NCBI GenBank assembly: GCA_009773635.1
Contig: WSYC01000009.1
Location: 27,236-91,235, forward strand
Origin: Beijerinckiaceae bacterium
GTDB taxonomy: Bacteria; Pseudomonadota; Alphaproteobacteria; Rhizobiales; Beijerinckiaceae
Length of the DNA stretch: 64,000 nt
Direction of reading: 5' to 3'
Part shown: in pieces, positions 9,344-19,691 of the stretch
Numbering within the stretch: position 1 is the first letter of the stretch
Layout: every line of letters begins with the position of its first letter
Position numbers and translations under genes: made by a program
The notes under the pieces: model-generated
The model's input: the letters and a program-made list of their open reading frames with translations, nothing else
Told to the model about the DNA's origin: nothing
Database searches by the model: none

Positions 9344-9452
9344 TCAGATCTCCAAAATATCGAAATCATGCTAATACCAACGCCGTGATTGGTCAAATTC
9401 GACAAGATCGGGCGTGGCGGTTGCGGTAGTCTTTGTGGTGAAGGAGTTCGCC

Positions 9453-11873
9453 ATGCCCACATCCGATCCGCGCCTGCCCCTGCTCACCGAGATCGAGCGC
9501 CGCGTGCTCTGGCTGGCGGCGTGGACGATCCACAACGCCAACCACATCCGCGAAGCCGGCGAGGTGAAGGTCGGTGGGCACCAAGCCTCCTCGGCATCGA
9601 TGGCCTCGATCATGAGCGCGCTGTATTTCGCGGCGCTCCGGCCCGAGGATCGTGTCGCGGTCAAACCGCACGCCTCGCCGATCTTCCATGCGATCCAGTA
9701 TCTTGCCGGCAACCAGAGCCGCGAGAAGCTCGAAGCCTTCCGCTCCTACAAGGGCGCGCAGAGCTACCCCTCCCGCACCAAGGATGTCGATGACGTCGAT
9801 TTCTCCACGGGTTCCGTGGGTCTCGGCGTCGCGCAGACGCTGTTCTCCTCCCTCGTGCAGGACTACGTGAAGGCGCACGGCTGGATGGCGGACAAGCCCG
9901 AGGGGCGGATGATCTCCCTCGTTGGCGATGCCGAGATGGACGAGGGTAATATCTATGAAGCGCTGATCGAGGGTTGGAAGCACGGGCTGCGCAACACCTG
10001 GTGGGTGGTCGATTACAATCGCCAGAGCCTCGATGCCGTCGTGCGCGAAGGCCTTTGGGAGAAGTTCGAATCGATGTTCCGCAATTTCGGCTGGGATGTC
10101 GTGATCGTGAAGAACGGCAAGCTGCAACTCGAAGCCTTCGCCGAGCCGGGCGGCGATGCGCTCCGGCGCTGGATCGACAGCTGCCCGAACCAGCTTTACT
10201 CAGCCCTGACGTTTCAGGGTGGCGCGGCCTGGCGCAAGCGGCTCCTCGATGAGATCGGCGATCAGGGCGATGTGGCACGCCTGATCGAGAAGCGGTCGGA
10301 TGCCGAACTTGCCGCACTGATGGGCAATCTCGGCGGGCATGATCTGCCGAGCCTCGTTGAGGCTTTCGAGGCCGCGAAAACGCATGACCGGCCGGTGCTC
10401 TTCATCTGCTACACGGTCAAGGGGTTCGGGCTGCCGCTCGCCGGGCACAAGGACAACCACGCCGGATTGATGACGCCGACGCAGATGGAGGGCTTTCGTA
10501 AAGCCTGTAATGTGCGCGAAGGCGCCGAATGGGAGAAGTGGGAAGGCGCGCGCCTGCCCGCCGCCGATCTCCAGCGCTTTGTTGATGACGCGCCATTCTT
10601 CGCTGGAGGCCGCCGCCGCTATTCCGCGCCGAAGGTGCCGGTGCCGGAGGCACTGGCTTTCCCCGCGCCGTCGGGCAAGCCGGTCTCGACCCAGATGGGG
10701 TTCGGCCAGATCCTCAACGAAATCGCACGCGAGGACAGCGCGCTCGCAAGCCGCATTGTCACCACCGCGCCGGATGTCACGGTCTCGACCAACCTCGGGC
10801 CATGGGTCAACCGGCGCGGGTTGTTCGCGCGCGAAAGCATGGCGGATACGTTCAAGGCGGAACGCATTCCCTCGACCTACACCTGGGAATTCTCGCCCAA
10901 GGGCCAGCACCTCGAACTCGGCATCGCTGAATCGAATCTTTTCATCGCGCTCTCTGCATTTGGCTTGAGTCACTCGATCAACGGCGAGCGGCTGCTGCCC
11001 ATCGGCACGGTCTATGATCCCTTCATCCTGCGTGCGGCGGATCAGCTCAACTATGCCTGCTATCAGGATGCGCGCTTCATGCTGGTCGCGACCCCTTCGG
11101 GCGTGTCGCTCGCTCCGGAAGGCGGCGCACATCAATCCATCGCGACGCCGCTCGTCGGCATGGCGCAGGACGGGTTGTGCTCGTTTGAACCGGCGTTCAT
11201 CGACGAGCTTGCGGTGATGATGCGCTTCGGCTTCGACTACATGCAGCGGCAGGGGGGAGATGAATTGGGCGAGGCCGAACCCGATGCGCGCAGCTGGCTG
11301 CGGGACGCAACCGGCGGCTCGATTTACCTCCGGCTCTCGACCCGCCCGCTGGAACAACCAACGCGTGCCATGACGCCCGACCTCGCGCGTGACATCGTTG
11401 ATGGCGCCTACTGGATGCGGAAGCCGGGTCCGAACGCGCAGGTTGTGGTGGCCTATACCGGCACGCTGGCGCCCGAAGCCATCGAGGCCATCGGCCTGAT
11501 GGGCGAGGACCGGCGCGATGTCGGCCTGCTCGCCATCACCTCTGCAGACCGGCTCAATGCCGGCTGGACGGCGGCGCAGCGCGCGCGGGAAGCCGGGTAC
11601 GGCCATGCGCAGAGCCATATCGAACGGTTGCTGGCCGATCTGCCGCCGCATTGCGCGCTGATCACCGTGATCGACGGCCACCCGGCGACGCTGGCCTGGC
11701 TTGGCTCGGTGCACGGCCATCGCACACGCTCGCTCGGCGTCGAGCATTTCGGGCAGACCGGCACGATCAGCGATCTCTATCGCCATTTCGGGATCGACGC
11801 CGCCGGCATCCTCAGCGCCGCCAGCGCGATGACCGGGGGACGCCCGATCCGGCATATCCGGGCCGTGTCCTGA
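9453..11873 (+). CDS. Homodimeric pyruvate dehydrogenase E1-like / transketolase-family 2-oxoacid dehydrogenase
   Basis: An 806-residue thiamine-diphosphate enzyme with the three-domain layout of AceE-type E1. The ThDP-binding motif begins GDAEMDEGN near residue 168 and continues through to a downstream asparagine (WVVDYNRQS). The central pyrimidine domain is recognisable at LELGIAESNLF. AceE proper is about 880 residues, so this belongs to the shorter 'transketolase' subgroup that includes MdeB (2-oxobutyrate dehydrogenase E1). The ATG at 9453 follows AAGGAG at 9441-9446. No E2 or E3 gene is adjacent, so the partner complex is encoded elsewhere. The substrate is not settled by sequence. Confidence 0.87.
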   Translation: MPTSDPRLPLLTEIERRVLWLAAWTIHNANHIREAGEVKVGGHQASSASMASIMSALYFAALRPEDRVAVKPHASPIFHAIQYLAGNQSREKLEAFRSYKGAQSYPSRTKDVDDVDFSTGSVGLGVAQTLFSSLVQDYVKAHGWMADKPEGRMISLVGDAEMDEGNIYEALIEGWKHGLRNTWWVVDYNRQSLDAVVREGLWEKFESMFRNFGWDVVIVKNGKLQLEAFAEPGGDALRRWIDSCPNQLYSALTFQGGAAWRKRLLDEIGDQGDVARLIEKRSDAELAALMGNLGGHDLPSLVEAFEAAKTHDRPVLFICYTVKGFGLPLAGHKDNHAGLMTPTQMEGFRKACNVREGAEWEKWEGARLPAADLQRFVDDAPFFAGGRRRYSAPKVPVPEALAFPAPSGKPVSTQMGFGQILNEIAREDSALASRIVTTAPDVTVSTNLGPWVNRRGLFARESMADTFKAERIPSTYTWEFSPKGQHLELGIAESNLFIALSAFGLSHSINGERLLPIGTVYDPFILRAADQLNYACYQDARFMLVATPSGVSLAPEGGAHQSIATPLVGMAQDGLCSFEPAFIDELAVMMRFGFDYMQRQGGDELGEAEPDARSWLRDATGGSIYLRLSTRPLEQPTRAMTPDLARDIVDGAYWMRKPGPNAQVVVAYTGTLAPEAIEAIGLMGEDRRDVGLLAITSADRLNAGWTAAQRAREAGYGHAQSHIERLLADLPPHCALITVIDGHPATLAWLGSVHGHRTRSLGVEHFGQTGTISDLYRHFGIDAAGILSAASAMTGGRPIRHIRAVS

Positions 11874-11923
11874 ACACCGGCCGGGCACTCCATTGCGGGC
11901 ACCGGGACATTTCGCCTCGATAG

Positions 11924-11941
11924 CCTGACAGAAATGTCAGG
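11924..11941. repeat. Short perfect inverted repeat after the E1-like gene
   Basis: CCTGACA and TGTCAGG flank a GAAA tetraloop, 50 bases past the stop of the E1-like gene; flanking TAGCC and GGCTA can extend the pairing with an internal loop. No T-run follows, so it is a weak terminator candidate; a regulatory site for the downstream SDR gene is an alternative. Confidence 0.35.
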
Positions 11942-12048
11942 AAAGGCTACCGCCTGTTCCCATCGTTTGGTAAACCCCTTGGGGGCATGCAGGTCCGAAC
12001 AAACGGGGCTTGCGTTGGTGCGCACAAACAGAACGCGGGGAGAGTGGC

Positions 12049-12801
12049 GTGAATACAATCGATCTCAAGGGCCGGGTGGCCATTATCACCGGCGGTGCGC
12101 GTGGCATCGGCTATGCTGCCGCGGAACGGATGCTCGCCTCGGGTGCGACTGTCGCGCTGTGGGATGTCGATGCCAAGGCGCTCGATGCGGCAAAGGCGAG
12201 CCTCGGCGCGCTCGGCAAGGTCTCCGGTGATATCGTCGAGCTGACCGACGAATCCTCCATCGCTGCCGCGACAAATGCTGTTCTGGCCCGGCATGGCAAG
12301 ATCGACATACTCGTCAACAATGCCGGCATCACCGGTGGCAATGCCAAGCTGTGGGAGCTGGCACCCGATGTCTGGCGCCGGGTGATCGATGTCAATCTCA
12401 TCGGACCCTATCTCACCTGCCACGCCATTGTGCCGGCAATGATGAAGAACGGCTATGGCCGCATCGTCAACATCGCCTCGATTGCGGGCAAGGAGGGCAA
12501 TCCCAATGCCTCGCATTATTCGGCGTCGAAGGCAGGGCTGATCGGGCTGACGAAATCACTCGCCAAGGAGTTGGCGACCGCGAACATCCTCGTCAACTGC
12601 ATCACCCCGGCGGCGGCAAAGACCGAGATCTTCAACCAGATGAAGCAGGAGCATATCGATTTCATGCTCTCGAAAATCCCGATGAACCGCTTCCTCGAAG
12701 TCAAGGAGGCGGCATCAATGATTTGCTGGCTTGCCTCCGAGGATTGCGCCTTTTCCACCGGCGCGGTGTTCGATATTTCCGGCGGGCGGGCGACGTATTG
12801 A
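12049..12801 (+). CDS. SDR-family NAD(P)-dependent oxidoreductase (FabG-like)
   Basis: A 250-residue classical short-chain dehydrogenase. Visible motifs are the cofactor loop GGARGIG (residues 15-21), NNAG (90-93), and catalytic S144, Y157 and K161 (YSASK). An aspartate after the second beta strand (WDVDAK) favours NAD(H) over NADP(H); this is family knowledge applied to the motif. FabG-like, sugar-alcohol and lactaldehyde dehydrogenases all share this pattern, so the substrate is unknown. The GTG at 12049 is preferred because GGGGAGAG lies just upstream; an earlier ATG at 12010 has no such site. Confidence 0.9.
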   Translation: MNTIDLKGRVAIITGGARGIGYAAAERMLASGATVALWDVDAKALDAAKASLGALGKVSGDIVELTDESSIAAATNAVLARHGKIDILVNNAGITGGNAKLWELAPDVWRRVIDVNLIGPYLTCHAIVPAMMKNGYGRIVNIASIAGKEGNPNASHYSASKAGLIGLTKSLAKELATANILVNCITPAAAKTEIFNQMKQEHIDFMLSKIPMNRFLEVKEAASMICWLASEDCAFSTGAVFDISGGRATY

Positions 12802-12827
12802 GCCTGCCGGGCACGGGGGAGGCCCAC

Positions 12828-13316
12828 ATGGCAGAAAACCCGGTCATCCGCCTTCTCGTCGATGCGGATGCCTGCCCGGTGAAGGATGAGGCCTACAAGG
12901 TCGCCGCGCGTTACGGCGTGAAGACCTTTGTTGTCGCCAACAGCGCTATCAATGTGCCGCGCGATCCCTTGATCGAGCGTGTGGTGGTGCCGGCGGGGCT
13001 TGATGTCGCCGATGACTGGATTGCCGAACGCGCCGCGCCCGGCATCGTTGTCATCACGGCGGATGTTCCGCTCGCGGCGCGCTGCGTCAAGGCCGGGGCG
13101 ATCGTGCTCGCACCGAACGGCAAGGCGTTCAGCGAGCAATCCATCGGCATGGCGCTCGCCACGCGCAACCTGATGGACCAGCTGCGCTCCTCCGGTGAGA
13201 TCACAGGAGGCCCGAAGCCGTTTGCCGCGAAGGATCGATCGGCGTTTCTCTCAGCGCTGGATCTGGCGTTCGTGCGGCTGAAGCGGGCGGGGTTCATGCC
13301 GGACCCGGCGTCCTAG
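12828..13316 (+). CDS. UPF0178 (YaiI/YqxD, DUF188) family protein
   Basis: A 162-residue protein of the YaiI/YqxD family. The family start is clear at [11 protein letters not shown] (residues 9-19), followed by an acidic [10 protein letters not shown] segment and [10 protein letters not shown]. The fold is related to PIN/NYN nucleases and the conserved aspartates are present, but no activity has been firmly assigned. The gene follows the SDR gene by 26 bases and may be co-transcribed with it. Its stop codon overlaps the convergent stop of tssH by two bases. Confidence 0.9.
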   Translation: MAENPVIRLLVDADACPVKDEAYKVAARYGVKTFVVANSAINVPRDPLIERVVVPAGLDVADDWIAERAAPGIVVITADVPLAARCVKAGAIVLAPNGKAFSEQSIGMALATRNLMDQLRSSGEITGGPKPFAAKDRSAFLSALDLAFVRLKRAGFMPDPAS

Positions 13317-15952
13317 CGGGCGGCCTCGACCGTGAAGGTGAACACCCCATCCTCGACCGAGAGCGCGAGTGTTCCGGGTTTCTTCTGCTCGATCTGCAGC
13401 GCGAGGATGCGGCGCGAGAGCTCCGGCAGCACCGCGTTGGTGAGGATGTTGTCGATCATCCGCCCGCCGCTTGCGGGATCGGTGCAGAGGCTGACGATCC
13501 GCTCGACCACCGCGTCATCATAGGTGAGGGCAGCGGCATGGTTGTCGCGCACGCGGCGCACGATCCGGTTGAGCTGGAGCCGCACGATGCCGCCGAGCAT
13601 CTCCGGCGAGAGCGGGAAATACGGGATGGTGACGATGCGTCCGAGCAGCGCCGGAGGGAAGACTTCCAGCAGGTCCGGCTTCAGCGCGGCGGCAAGCTTT
13701 TCGATATCGCTGCGATATTCGTCCTTGCCGGCGAGGTGCATCAACCTGTCAGTGCCGACGTTCGAGGTCAGGATGATCAGCGTGTTGCGGAAATCGATCC
13801 GCCGTCCGGTGCCATCCTCCATCACGCCCTTGTCGAACACCTGGAAGAAAATCTCGTGCACATCCGGGTGGGCCTTTTCGACCTCGTCGAGCAGCACGAC
13901 CGAATAGGGCTTGCGGCGCACGGCCTCGGTCAGCCTGCCGCCCTCACCATAGCCGACATAGCCGGGAGGCGCGCCCTTGAGCGTCGAGACGGTATGCGCC
14001 TCCTGGAACTCGCTCATGTTGATGGTGATGACGTTCTGCTCACCACCGTAGAGCGCTTCGGCGAGCGCCAGCGCGGTCTCGGTCTTGCCGACGCCGGAGG
14101 GGCCGCAGAGCATGAAGACGCCGATCGGCTTGTTGGGGTTGTCGAGTTTCGCGCGGCTGGTCTCGATCCGCTTGGCGATGGCGGCAAGGCCATGGCCCTG
14201 CCCGACGACGCGGCGGTTGAGGATCTCCGGCAGATCGAGCACCGCCTGGATATCGTCCTTGACCATGCGCCCGACCGGAATGCCGGTCCAATCCGAGACG
14301 ATGGCGGCAACGGTATTCTCGTCGACATGCGGATAGATCATCCGGTCATCGGGCGGCAGGGTTTCAAGGTCGGTGAAACGCGTGCGCAAGGTGGCGAGCG
14401 CCGCAGTGCGATCCGCCTCGGAGGGTGCCGCGCCTTCCTTGCCGGCGAGGAAGGCGCGCAACGCGAGGATTTCATCGACCATCGCCTTTTCGGCGGCATG
14501 GGCGGCCTCGGCCTTCGCGAGCCGTTCGGTGAGGGTTGCGGTTTCCGCCGCGATTTCCTGAAGGCGCATCGCGTTATCGGCGCCGAGTTCGGCATCCTTT
14601 TCGAGCGCGGCCTTTTCGGCGGCGCGGGCGGTCAGCGCGTTGCGGCTCGCCTCGATCACGGCCGGGGTCGTGTTCTGCGAAATCGCGACACGGGCGCAGG
14701 CGGTGTCGAGCAGGCTGACGGCCTTGTCGGGGAGCTGCCGCGCGGGAATATAGCGCTGCGAGAGCGTCACTGCCGCGACGATGGCGGCGTCCGAAATGCG
14801 CACGCCGTGATGCTTTTCCATCGGGGCGAGAATGCCGCGCAGCATGTCGCAGCAGCGCTGCGTGTCCGGCTCATCGATCTGAACCGGCTGGAAGCGGCGG
14901 GTCAGCGCCGGGTCTTTCTCGATATACTGGCGGTATTCGCTCCAGGTGGTGGCGGCAATCGTGCGGAGCGTGCCGCGCGCAAGCGGCGGTTTCAGCAGGT
15001 TCGCGGCATCCCCGGTGCCGGCCGCGCCACCGGCGCCGATCAGCGTATGGGCTTCATCGATGAAGAGGATCACCGGCGTCGGGGAGGCCTGCACCTCGTC
15101 GATCACCGAGCGCAGGCGCTGCTCGAACTCGCCCTTCATGGAGGCGCCGGCCTGCATGAGCCCGACATCGAGCGCGCAAAGCCGCACGCCTTGCAGGGCC
15201 GGGGGCACATCGCCGGCGACGATGCGCTGCGCGAGGCCTTCGACCACCGCTGTCTTGCCGACGCCGGCCTCTCCGGTGAGGATCGGGTTGTTCTGGCGGC
15301 GGCGCAGCAGCACATCGATGATCTGGCGGATTTCGGCATCGCGGCCGAGGATAGGGTCCATCTTGCCCTCGCGGGCGCGGGCGGTGAGATCCTGGCTGAA
15401 GCGATCAAGCGCGGTGGTGCCCTTCGGGCCGCTTTCGGAGGCGATCCCCGCGCCATCGATCGGCCGCATGGCTTCTTCCACCGAGCGGGCGAGGATGCTG
15501 CGATGCTCGGCGGCGAGCGTATCGGCGTTGATCTTCTGGAACTCGGACGAGACGGCGTAAAGCGCCCGGCGCAACTCGTTCGATTTCAGCGCAGCGAGCA
15601 ACGCATGGCCGGAGCGGATCTGCACCTCCCCGAAGAACAGCGTGGCGTAGTGCCAGCCGCGATCAAGGAGATCGACGAGTGCGTTCGAGACGCCGGGCAT
15701 CTCGCTCTCGTTGCGGCGGAAGCCGTTGACGACATTCTGGCAATCCGCGAGCAGCCGGTTGCGATCGAGCTTGAAGTGATCCGCGATCACCGGGATATCG
15801 GTGCCCTCGGCCATGATGAGTGGCGTGAGCCAATGCGCCAGCTCGACATGGCGGTTGCCGGCGCTCTTGGCGAGCCGCATCGCCTGGATGAAGGCATCAT
15901 AGCCAACCCGGTTGAGTTTTCCGGCAACGGTTTCGAGGCTGATATCGGCCAT
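13313..15952 (-). CDS. tssH: T6SS ATPase TssH (ClpV)
   Basis: An 879-residue AAA+ unfoldase that disassembles the contracted TssB/TssC sheath in the cytoplasm so that it can be reused. The N-terminal Clp-N domain spans about residues 1-155. The first Walker A is GEAGVGKT (227-234), with Walker B ILFIDEAH (295-302). A coiled-coil middle domain lies around 435-500, and the second Walker A is GPSGVGKT (617-624). Length and layout match ClpV rather than the chaperone ClpB by context: it ends the tssA-to-tssH block. It starts 13 bases after tssG. Confidence 0.96.
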   Translation of the reverse strand: MADISLETVAGKLNRVGYDAFIQAMRLAKSAGNRHVELAHWLTPLIMAEGTDIPVIADHFKLDRNRLLADCQNVVNGFRRNESEMPGVSNALVDLLDRGWHYATLFFGEVQIRSGHALLAALKSNELRRALYAVSSEFQKINADTLAAEHRSILARSVEEAMRPIDGAGIASESGPKGTTALDRFSQDLTARAREGKMDPILGRDAEIRQIIDVLLRRRQNNPILTGEAGVGKTAVVEGLAQRIVAGDVPPALQGVRLCALDVGLMQAGASMKGEFEQRLRSVIDEVQASPTPVILFIDEAHTLIGAGGAAGTGDAANLLKPPLARGTLRTIAATTWSEYRQYIEKDPALTRRFQPVQIDEPDTQRCCDMLRGILAPMEKHHGVRISDAAIVAAVTLSQRYIPARQLPDKAVSLLDTACARVAISQNTTPAVIEASRNALTARAAEKAALEKDAELGADNAMRLQEIAAETATLTERLAKAEAAHAAEKAMVDEILALRAFLAGKEGAAPSEADRTAALATLRTRFTDLETLPPDDRMIYPHVDENTVAAIVSDWTGIPVGRMVKDDIQAVLDLPEILNRRVVGQGHGLAAIAKRIETSRAKLDNPNKPIGVFMLCGPSGVGKTETALALAEALYGGEQNVITINMSEFQEAHTVSTLKGAPPGYVGYGEGGRLTEAVRRKPYSVVLLDEVEKAHPDVHEIFFQVFDKGVMEDGTGRRIDFRNTLIILTSNVGTDRLMHLAGKDEYRSDIEKLAAALKPDLLEVFPPALLGRIVTIPYFPLSPEMLGGIVRLQLNRIVRRVRDNHAAALTYDDAVVERIVSLCTDPASGGRMIDNILTNAVLPELSRRILALQIEQKKPGTLALSVEDGVFTFTVEAAR

Positions 15953-15965
15953 GGACGTGCATCCT

Positions 15966-17054
15966 TCAGGTGAGTGTCGGCGCAGTCATGCCAGCTTCGC
16001 GCTGCTCCGCGCGGTGCTTTTTCACACGCGAGTGCACATGAAAGCGCGCATCGCGGCGGATGGTCTCGCCATCCTCGGCCCAATCCGGCGCCATCCACGA
16101 GGTCCAGCCGAGGCGGCCGGATTTCCCGAGCACCATCGGGCGGGCAGCTTTGGCGGGCAGGGCGAGCTCCACATCCCAGTCGAGCGTTTCGCCGAGGTGG
16201 AAGGTGATGAGATCATCGAGGTTTTCGGCGCGCGGATTGCCGGGCAGGTAGGTCTCGTATTCCTCGAGCGTCGTTGCAAAGAGCCGGATGCGGAACTTGT
16301 CGGAGATCGAAAAAGTGCTCTTGCCGAGCATCAGGCTACCGCCAAGCGTCGCGCCGCTGCCACCGAGCCGGCTCTGGTCCTGTGGCGCGAGTTCGAGCCA
16401 GCTTCCGGTGAATTCCTCGATCTCGCAGCGGATGCGGAACGTGCCTGAGATCAGCGAGGCAACCCGAGAGGCGCTTTTCGCGTTTGAGGCCATCAGCCCG
16501 GCGAAGTGCAGTTTGACGGCGTCGGGCAGCGTATCGATATCGGTCGCGAGCGGCGAGCCGATGCCGATGGTCGAGCCGATGTAGGCTCGGAAACGGTCAT
16601 CCTTCGGCCGGTCCGCCTGCGCGATCGGCCGCGAATCCGCCCAGGCCCGGAAGAAGAGCTGCAGGAAGCGGTTGTTGAAGAGATCCAGAAACCGCGGGAA
16701 AGCGTCGTCGCCGCGGATGAGATAGGTGTTCGCCTCATCCGTTGTCGTCAGCGGCAGCGCGCCCTGCGGGCCGAGCATGCCGAGGAACCGCACCAGCACG
16801 CGCAGGCGTTCTGGCGTGATTTCCTCAACCTTGCTCAGGTTCGAATCCGGGAAGACAAGGAAAGGGTCTTGTCCGAGCGTGATGTATTCGTCGCGCAGGG
16901 TTTCGCTGTCGCCGATGCGCGGCGCATTCTTGTTGCGCGCTTCGAGCGTGCGCATGGTTGCGAAGAAGTCGAACAGCTCCGGCGTCTCTTTCAGCGCGTC
17001 GCGCAGCGTCGACGGCAGCCGGGTCGTGGCGGGTTTGGCAGCTTTCTTTTTCAT
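15966..17054 (-). CDS. tssG: T6SS baseplate subunit TssG
   Basis: A 362-residue TssG (VasB/ImpH) protein, part of the baseplate wedge together with TssE, TssF and TssK. The N-terminal portion has the family stretch ELFDFFATMRTLEA near residues 24-40 and SKVEEI near 75; a later segment, LLGKS-like, precedes FRIRLF. It is somewhat longer than many homologues because of a lysine-rich start and C-terminus. The ATG at 17054 overlaps the tssF stop as ATGA. Confidence 0.93.
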   Translation of the reverse strand: MKKKAAKPATTRLPSTLRDALKETPELFDFFATMRTLEARNKNAPRIGDSETLRDEYITLGQDPFLVFPDSNLSKVEEITPERLRVLVRFLGMLGPQGALPLTTTDEANTYLIRGDDAFPRFLDLFNNRFLQLFFRAWADSRPIAQADRPKDDRFRAYIGSTIGIGSPLATDIDTLPDAVKLHFAGLMASNAKSASRVASLISGTFRIRCEIEEFTGSWLELAPQDQSRLGGSGATLGGSLMLGKSTFSISDKFRIRLFATTLEEYETYLPGNPRAENLDDLITFHLGETLDWDVELALPAKAARPMVLGKSGRLGWTSWMAPDWAEDGETIRRDARFHVHSRVKKHRAEQREAGMTAPTLT

Positions 17055-19018
17055 AGCACCGGCCTCTGGCCGAGGCGGGGTGCCCAGCGCATGATTTCAC
17101 CACGCTCGACGGAGCGGATCACGGTCTGCGTGAAAGTGTTGAGGTGGACGTATTCGGCGAAGAACCGGTCGAGCACCGCGCCGAGCAGGAAAATGCCGGA
17201 GCCTTCGAAGGCCTTCTCATCAAAGGTGATGGTGACCTCGATGCCGCGCGCGACGCCTGCGCCCTCGCGGCGCTGGATGCGGCGCACCACCGGCTGACTT
17301 TCGATCGAGCGGATGCCCCAGATGCGCCGTTCCACCGTGCCATCGGCGACATCGGCGAAGATCAGCAGCGCTTCCTTGAGCATGCGCGCATCACCGCCGG
17401 CCTTCTCGCCGATCAACCCGAGATGGTTGAGGCTGAGGAGATTGAGGAGCCGCCAGAGCGTCGAGCCTGTCGACCAGGTTTCAACCCGGCCGCGCTTTTG
17501 CGTTGCGATCGGCTCGCGCGGGCTCGTCGGTCCGGCGATGCAGGAGATCGGAAGCTCGGTGTCGTCTAACAGGCGAAAATCGATCTGCCCCGAGCCTGTT
17601 GGCAGGAGTTCGGGCAGATGGCGGTTCGAGCACAGGGCGCGCACCGAGAGTTCCATCACGCCCTCGCTCTCGTCGGTGGCGAGCGGGGTCGTCACCGAGA
17701 GATACATGTCGGTGCCGGTGTAATCGGACGGCGTTCCGAAACGGCGTTCGTCGGCGGTGCGGCGGCGGGGAAGGCGGCGCACGGTGTAGGCGGAGCGGTC
17801 GTTCTCGCTCGCGCCGCCATCGAGCGAGGCGCCATAGAGCGGGGGCACGGCCACCTTGTCCTTGCCGCCGGGCCGATGCGCGTGCACCGCGAGGATGCGA
17901 TGCGGCTCATAATCGAGCGGGCGCGAGCGATCCGGCACGACGTGGTATTCGTGCAGGCCCGGCTTTACCGAAAGCCGGTCGGTCGTCTTCTCGAAGAGGT
18001 TGATCGCCGGGGCGGCATAGAGCGCGAAACTCTCCGTCGAGGCATAGGCGGCGAGGCGCGGGTTCACCTCGTCGAAGGTGAGCACGATCTCCATCGTGCG
18101 GGCCGGGATACGCGGCAGGATGCGCTCCAGCCCGACCAGCTCGAAGCCGAGGAACTTGCGCGGCAGGATGAAATATTCCCTGAGCTGCGCGAACCCCCGG
18201 AACATCCGGTTGTCGATCGGGAACAGTGCCTCGTCCGCCTCGAACCCCAGCGGGCGGATTTCAACGCCCGTGCCCGGCAGGACAACGGGATCGCCGAAGG
18301 CATCGAGATAACGGAAGTGCAGTGACACCCGGCGCGCAAAAATCTGCTCCATCAGCGCGATGGCATCGGCCTCGGCACCGAGGAAATGGATGGGGAGCGT
18401 CTTGGTGCGGCAGCCTGAGAACAGGGTGGTCGGATCGCCCGCAGGGACATCATCGGCGGGTTCGTTGGCGGCATCGGCCACCGAGCGATGCTTCAGCGTC
18501 AGCACAAGGCCGGCGGCGGAAGCGCTGGAGATCGGCACCTTGAGCGCCTGGATCGGTGCGGCGGTCGCGACATAGCGCGCGTCCTTGATCTCGAACGGCC
18601 ACAGCGTCACCGAGCTTGAGAGCCGGAAGCGGCACGACACCGGGCGATCACGCAGGCGATGCACCGCCTCGATGATTTCAAGCCGCGGGATGATCCGGCC
18701 TTCCTGCAGCGCGGCGTCGCCGAACTGGGGCGAAAAGCGCACCATCGCGGCGGAGGGGGTCGGCGCCAGCGCATCCGGCAGCAACTGCTCAAGCAGGTTG
18801 CCGGTGAACTCGGGGAACTCGTGCTTGAGCTTGAGCTGCACGCGCGCGGCGAGGAACGCCGTGCCCTCGAGCAGGCCGGAGACCATCGGGTCCGCGCGCT
18901 CGCCGACGAGGCCGCCAAGGCGCTGGGCGATCTCGGGATATTCTTCCGAGAATTCCTTGGCCTGCTCGTTGAGCAGCAGGAGTTCGCGGTTGTAGAAATC
19001 GAGGAATTCGCGGTTCAT
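17051..19018 (-). CDS. tssF: T6SS baseplate subunit TssF
   Basis: A 655-residue TssF (VasA/ImpG) baseplate protein, comparable to the phage T4 gp6 wedge. The start MNREFLDFYNREL and the following EFSEEYPEIAQRLG are characteristic of the family, so I take the ATG at 19018 and not the in-frame start at 19105, which would run into tssE. The stop of tssE lies two bases upstream. The C-terminal 200 residues include the family block RLLNLLSLNHLGL. It overlaps tssG by four bases. Confidence 0.95.
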   Translation of the reverse strand: MNREFLDFYNRELLLLNEQAKEFSEEYPEIAQRLGGLVGERADPMVSGLLEGTAFLAARVQLKLKHEFPEFTGNLLEQLLPDALAPTPSAAMVRFSPQFGDAALQEGRIIPRLEIIEAVHRLRDRPVSCRFRLSSSVTLWPFEIKDARYVATAAPIQALKVPISSASAAGLVLTLKHRSVADAANEPADDVPAGDPTTLFSGCRTKTLPIHFLGAEADAIALMEQIFARRVSLHFRYLDAFGDPVVLPGTGVEIRPLGFEADEALFPIDNRMFRGFAQLREYFILPRKFLGFELVGLERILPRIPARTMEIVLTFDEVNPRLAAYASTESFALYAAPAINLFEKTTDRLSVKPGLHEYHVVPDRSRPLDYEPHRILAVHAHRPGGKDKVAVPPLYGASLDGGASENDRSAYTVRRLPRRRTADERRFGTPSDYTGTDMYLSVTTPLATDESEGVMELSVRALCSNRHLPELLPTGSGQIDFRLLDDTELPISCIAGPTSPREPIATQKRGRVETWSTGSTLWRLLNLLSLNHLGLIGEKAGGDARMLKEALLIFADVADGTVERRIWGIRSIESQPVVRRIQRREGAGVARGIEVTITFDEKAFEGSGIFLLGAVLDRFFAEYVHLNTFTQTVIRSVERGEIMRWAPRLGQRPVL

Positions 19019-19020
19019 GG

Positions 19021-19578
19021 TCACGCTGCCCGGCTGACGGAAATGGCACAATTGTCGACATCGATATCCGCGATGAACACCACGGGGATGTTGATCGGCT
19101 CGCATTGCAGATCGGCGGAAATCTCAAGCCTAACGGTCAAGGTTGGCTCGTCCACGCGGACGATCTGGCTGACGTGGATCGACTGGCCGATGAGGCGCGG
19201 CTCATACCGGCGAACGGCAGCCTCGACATCGCGGACGAGTGCGCCATTCGTGGCCTGATCGGCAAAACGTGCGTGAAGATCGCGCAAGCCGAAATTCAGG
19301 ATCGAGCCGCGGACGGCATCGAACCCGTCGAGATCAACGGCGGATTCCAAGTTGATTGTATTGACGAGGGCGGAAAGATCACGCGCGACTTCCTCGCGCA
19401 GGGCCTGCTCGGTGATCGGGGCGCGGAGTGAACCGCGTGCTGCGACCGGCGGAACAGTTTTGGGCGATGTATCGGTCTTGTCGGCGCGGCGATTGAGGTA
19501 AAGCCGATCGGCATGCGCGCTGCGGAAGGCGTAAATGAGCGGAGGCGAAAGCCTGTCCTTGCCGATTGTCCTGCTCAT
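19021..19578 (-). CDS. tssE: T6SS baseplate subunit TssE (gp25-like)
   Basis: A 185-residue protein whose C-terminal two thirds is a GPW/gp25 domain, the baseplate hub piece that nucleates sheath assembly. The gp25-type motif is NFGLRDL near residues 94-100 and the RRYEPRL segment near 123-129. The N-terminal 45 residues are charged and not conserved. The gene lies 113 bases downstream of hcp and directly before tssF. The assignment is firm from domain and order. Confidence 0.92.
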   Translation of the reverse strand: MSRTIGKDRLSPPLIYAFRSAHADRLYLNRRADKTDTSPKTVPPVAARGSLRAPITEQALREEVARDLSALVNTINLESAVDLDGFDAVRGSILNFGLRDLHARFADQATNGALVRDVEAAVRRYEPRLIGQSIHVSQIVRVDEPTLTVRLEISADLQCEPINIPVVFIADIDVDNCAISVSRAA

Positions 19579-19648
19579 GATGCACCTGCCCGCCGGTTTT
19601 CTGGTTTGTCTGCCGGAAGCGGGACTCTCCCGTCATTCCTGTTGGCGA

Positions 19649-19672
19649 GGGGCGGGCGACAACGCCCACCCC
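19649..19672 (-). promoter_or_regulatory. Stem-loop downstream of hcp
   Basis: A ten-pair stem (one G-T pair) with a four-base loop: arms at 19649-19658 and 19663-19672, located 20 bases past the hcp stop. It has no T-run. A message-stabilising or partial-termination element that raises Hcp over TssE is plausible but inferred. Confidence 0.4.
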
Positions 19673-19691
19673 CTGAAGCAAAGCCAGCGGC

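Noticed and set aside
10200..11888. A 562-codon minus-strand open frame opposite the E1-like gene
   Set aside because: The plus strand carries the ThDP motif and the conserved E1 sequence.
13538..15973. An 811-codon plus-strand open frame opposite tssH
   Set aside because: It is a GC-driven shadow of tssH: its translation has no known domain and the tssH strand has clear Walker motifs and ClpV layout.
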